DNA from: Listeria marthii FSL S4-120
Lineage (GTDB): Bacteria > Bacillota > Bacilli > Lactobacillales > Listeriaceae
Assembly: GCA_000183865.1 (NCBI GenBank)
Contig: CM001047.1
Location: forward strand, 402,296-407,804
Reading direction: 5' to 3'
DNA length: 5,509 bases
Shown: piece after piece, positions 4,925 to 5,509 of the stretch
Numbering within the stretch: position 1 is the first letter of the stretch
Layout: each line of letters opens with the position of its first letter
The notes under the pieces: generated by a model
The model's input: the letters and a program-made list of their open reading frames with translations, nothing else
Told to the model about the DNA's origin: nothing
The model's database searches: none
Position numbers and translations under genes: made by a program

Positions 4925-5509
4925 TTGAAAATAATAGCAACGAGAAGAAAGATTTTTTTTGCGTTTATAGCTTTAATGATTTCTTTTTCAGTACTATTCT
5001 TACCAACAACTAGCGCATCAGCAGCAACAACATATAAAATGACGATAACGGCTGATGTAAATATTCGCACAGCAGATAACACAAATGGCAAAGTCATCGG
5101 ATTATACAAAAAAGGCACAACAGTTACTTTCACTGCAAAGACGAACAATAACTGGTACAAAACAACATATAACGGTAAAGTAGGGTATGTTTCAGGTAAA
5201 TGTGTAACTACATATAAAGCACCTGTTGCAACAACACAAAGTTTTACCGCATTAAATAACGAAGCAAGAAAACACCTTGGCAAACGCTACAAAATTGGCG
5301 CAACTGGCCCAAGCTGCTTCGACTGCTCCGGTTTCACACAATATGTCTACTCGAAAGGCATCAAAAAATCACTTCCAAGAACAGCCAAGCAACAATACAC
5401 TGCAGCTAAGAAAATTAAAGCAAACGAACTAAAAAATGGCGATCTGATTTTCTTTAACTATGGTAAAGGCATCGCGCACGTTGGAATCTACGTTGGTAAT
5501 GGCAAAATG
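4925..5509 (+). CDS. Secreted SH3 plus NlpC/P60 peptidoglycan hydrolase, 3' end outside the window
   Basis: The first 195 residues are present and the frame is open to the last base. A classical signal peptide (basic MKIIATRRK, apolar core to about 27, then TTSASA) predicts cleavage near residue 33-34. Residues 38-93 form a bacterial SH3 domain (VNIRTADN, the NNNWYKT stretch, GKVGYVSG), expected to bind the cell wall. From about 107 an NlpC/P60 domain begins, with the catalytic Cys134 in FDCSGF and His185 in [10 protein letters not shown]; the third polar residue would lie beyond the edge. NlpC/P60 enzymes cleave D-Glu to diaminopimelate bonds in peptidoglycan stems. The layout is a shortened version of Listeria P60 (Iap), which has LysM repeats not seen here. 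It has its own promoter after the operon terminator. An extra Cys131 sits three residues before the nucleophile. The enzyme class is secure; the physiological role is unknown. Confidence 0.93.
   Translation, partial: MKIIATRRKIFFAFIALMISFSVLFLPTTSASAATTYKMTITADVNIRTADNTNGKVIGLYKKGTTVTFTAKTNNNWYKTTYNGKVGYVSGKCVTTYKAPVATTQSFTALNNEARKHLGKRYKIGATGPSCFDCSGFTQYVYSKGIKKSLPRTAKQQYTAAKKIKANELKNGDLIFFNYGKGIAHVGIYVGNGKM

Noticed and set aside
4834..5283. A 149-codon open frame on the minus strand
   Set aside because: It lies antisense to the P60-type gene, whose signal peptide, SH3 domain and catalytic motifs are unmistakable; the minus frame's translation has no recognisable features.

Overview
The window looks like the chromosome of a low-GC Gram-positive bacterium, almost certainly a Listeria of the L. 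monocytogenes/innocua group. The signs are AT-rich DNA, strong GGAGG-type ribosome binding sites, TTG starts, a LtrA protein (a family named from L. monocytogenes), a Bacillus-type FloA flotillin, and a secreted P60-type cell-wall hydrolase. From memory, the gene order matches the L. monocytogenes EGD-e segment around lmo0387-lmo0394. I could not check this with a search, and the species cannot be fixed from the sequence alone.

Left part (1-2100). A short upstream segment carries a promoter for a YdhG/Fra-type frataxin-like iron chaperone (116-487). A small four-helix membrane protein of unknown function follows (581-949). Its stop codon lies inside the stem of a clear rho-independent terminator. 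On the opposite strand, converging on that terminator, is ltrA (973-2088), a polytopic membrane protein.

Middle (2089-2888). ltrA and the uracil-DNA glycosylase gene ung diverge from a 137-base intergenic region. It holds a near-perfect sigma-A promoter for ung (TTGACA, 18 bases, TATAAT) and an extended -10 promoter for ltrA.

Right part (2889-4815). A compact plus-strand operon encodes a short soluble NfeD-type OB-fold protein, the flotillin-like scaffold FloA (overlapping the NfeD stop by four bases), and a 149-residue single-span, highly charged protein that I do not recognise. It ends in a clear terminator at 4786-4815. NfeD and flotillin partnership is well known and concerns membrane-domain organisation. 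The third gene is the least explained and most interesting: a membrane anchor, an acidic patch, a basic tail, and a compact C-terminal motif.

Right edge (4816-5509). A separately promoted gene with a TTG start encodes a secreted SH3 plus NlpC/P60 peptidoglycan hydrolase, cut off by the window end. A perfect inverted repeat overlaps its proposed -35 element.

No tRNA, rRNA, CRISPR array, insertion sequence or phage remnant was seen, and no gene-free stretch exceeds 300 bases. For three genes (ung, the NfeD-like gene and the 149-residue gene) I place the start downstream of the longest open frame, because the ribosome binding site decides it.
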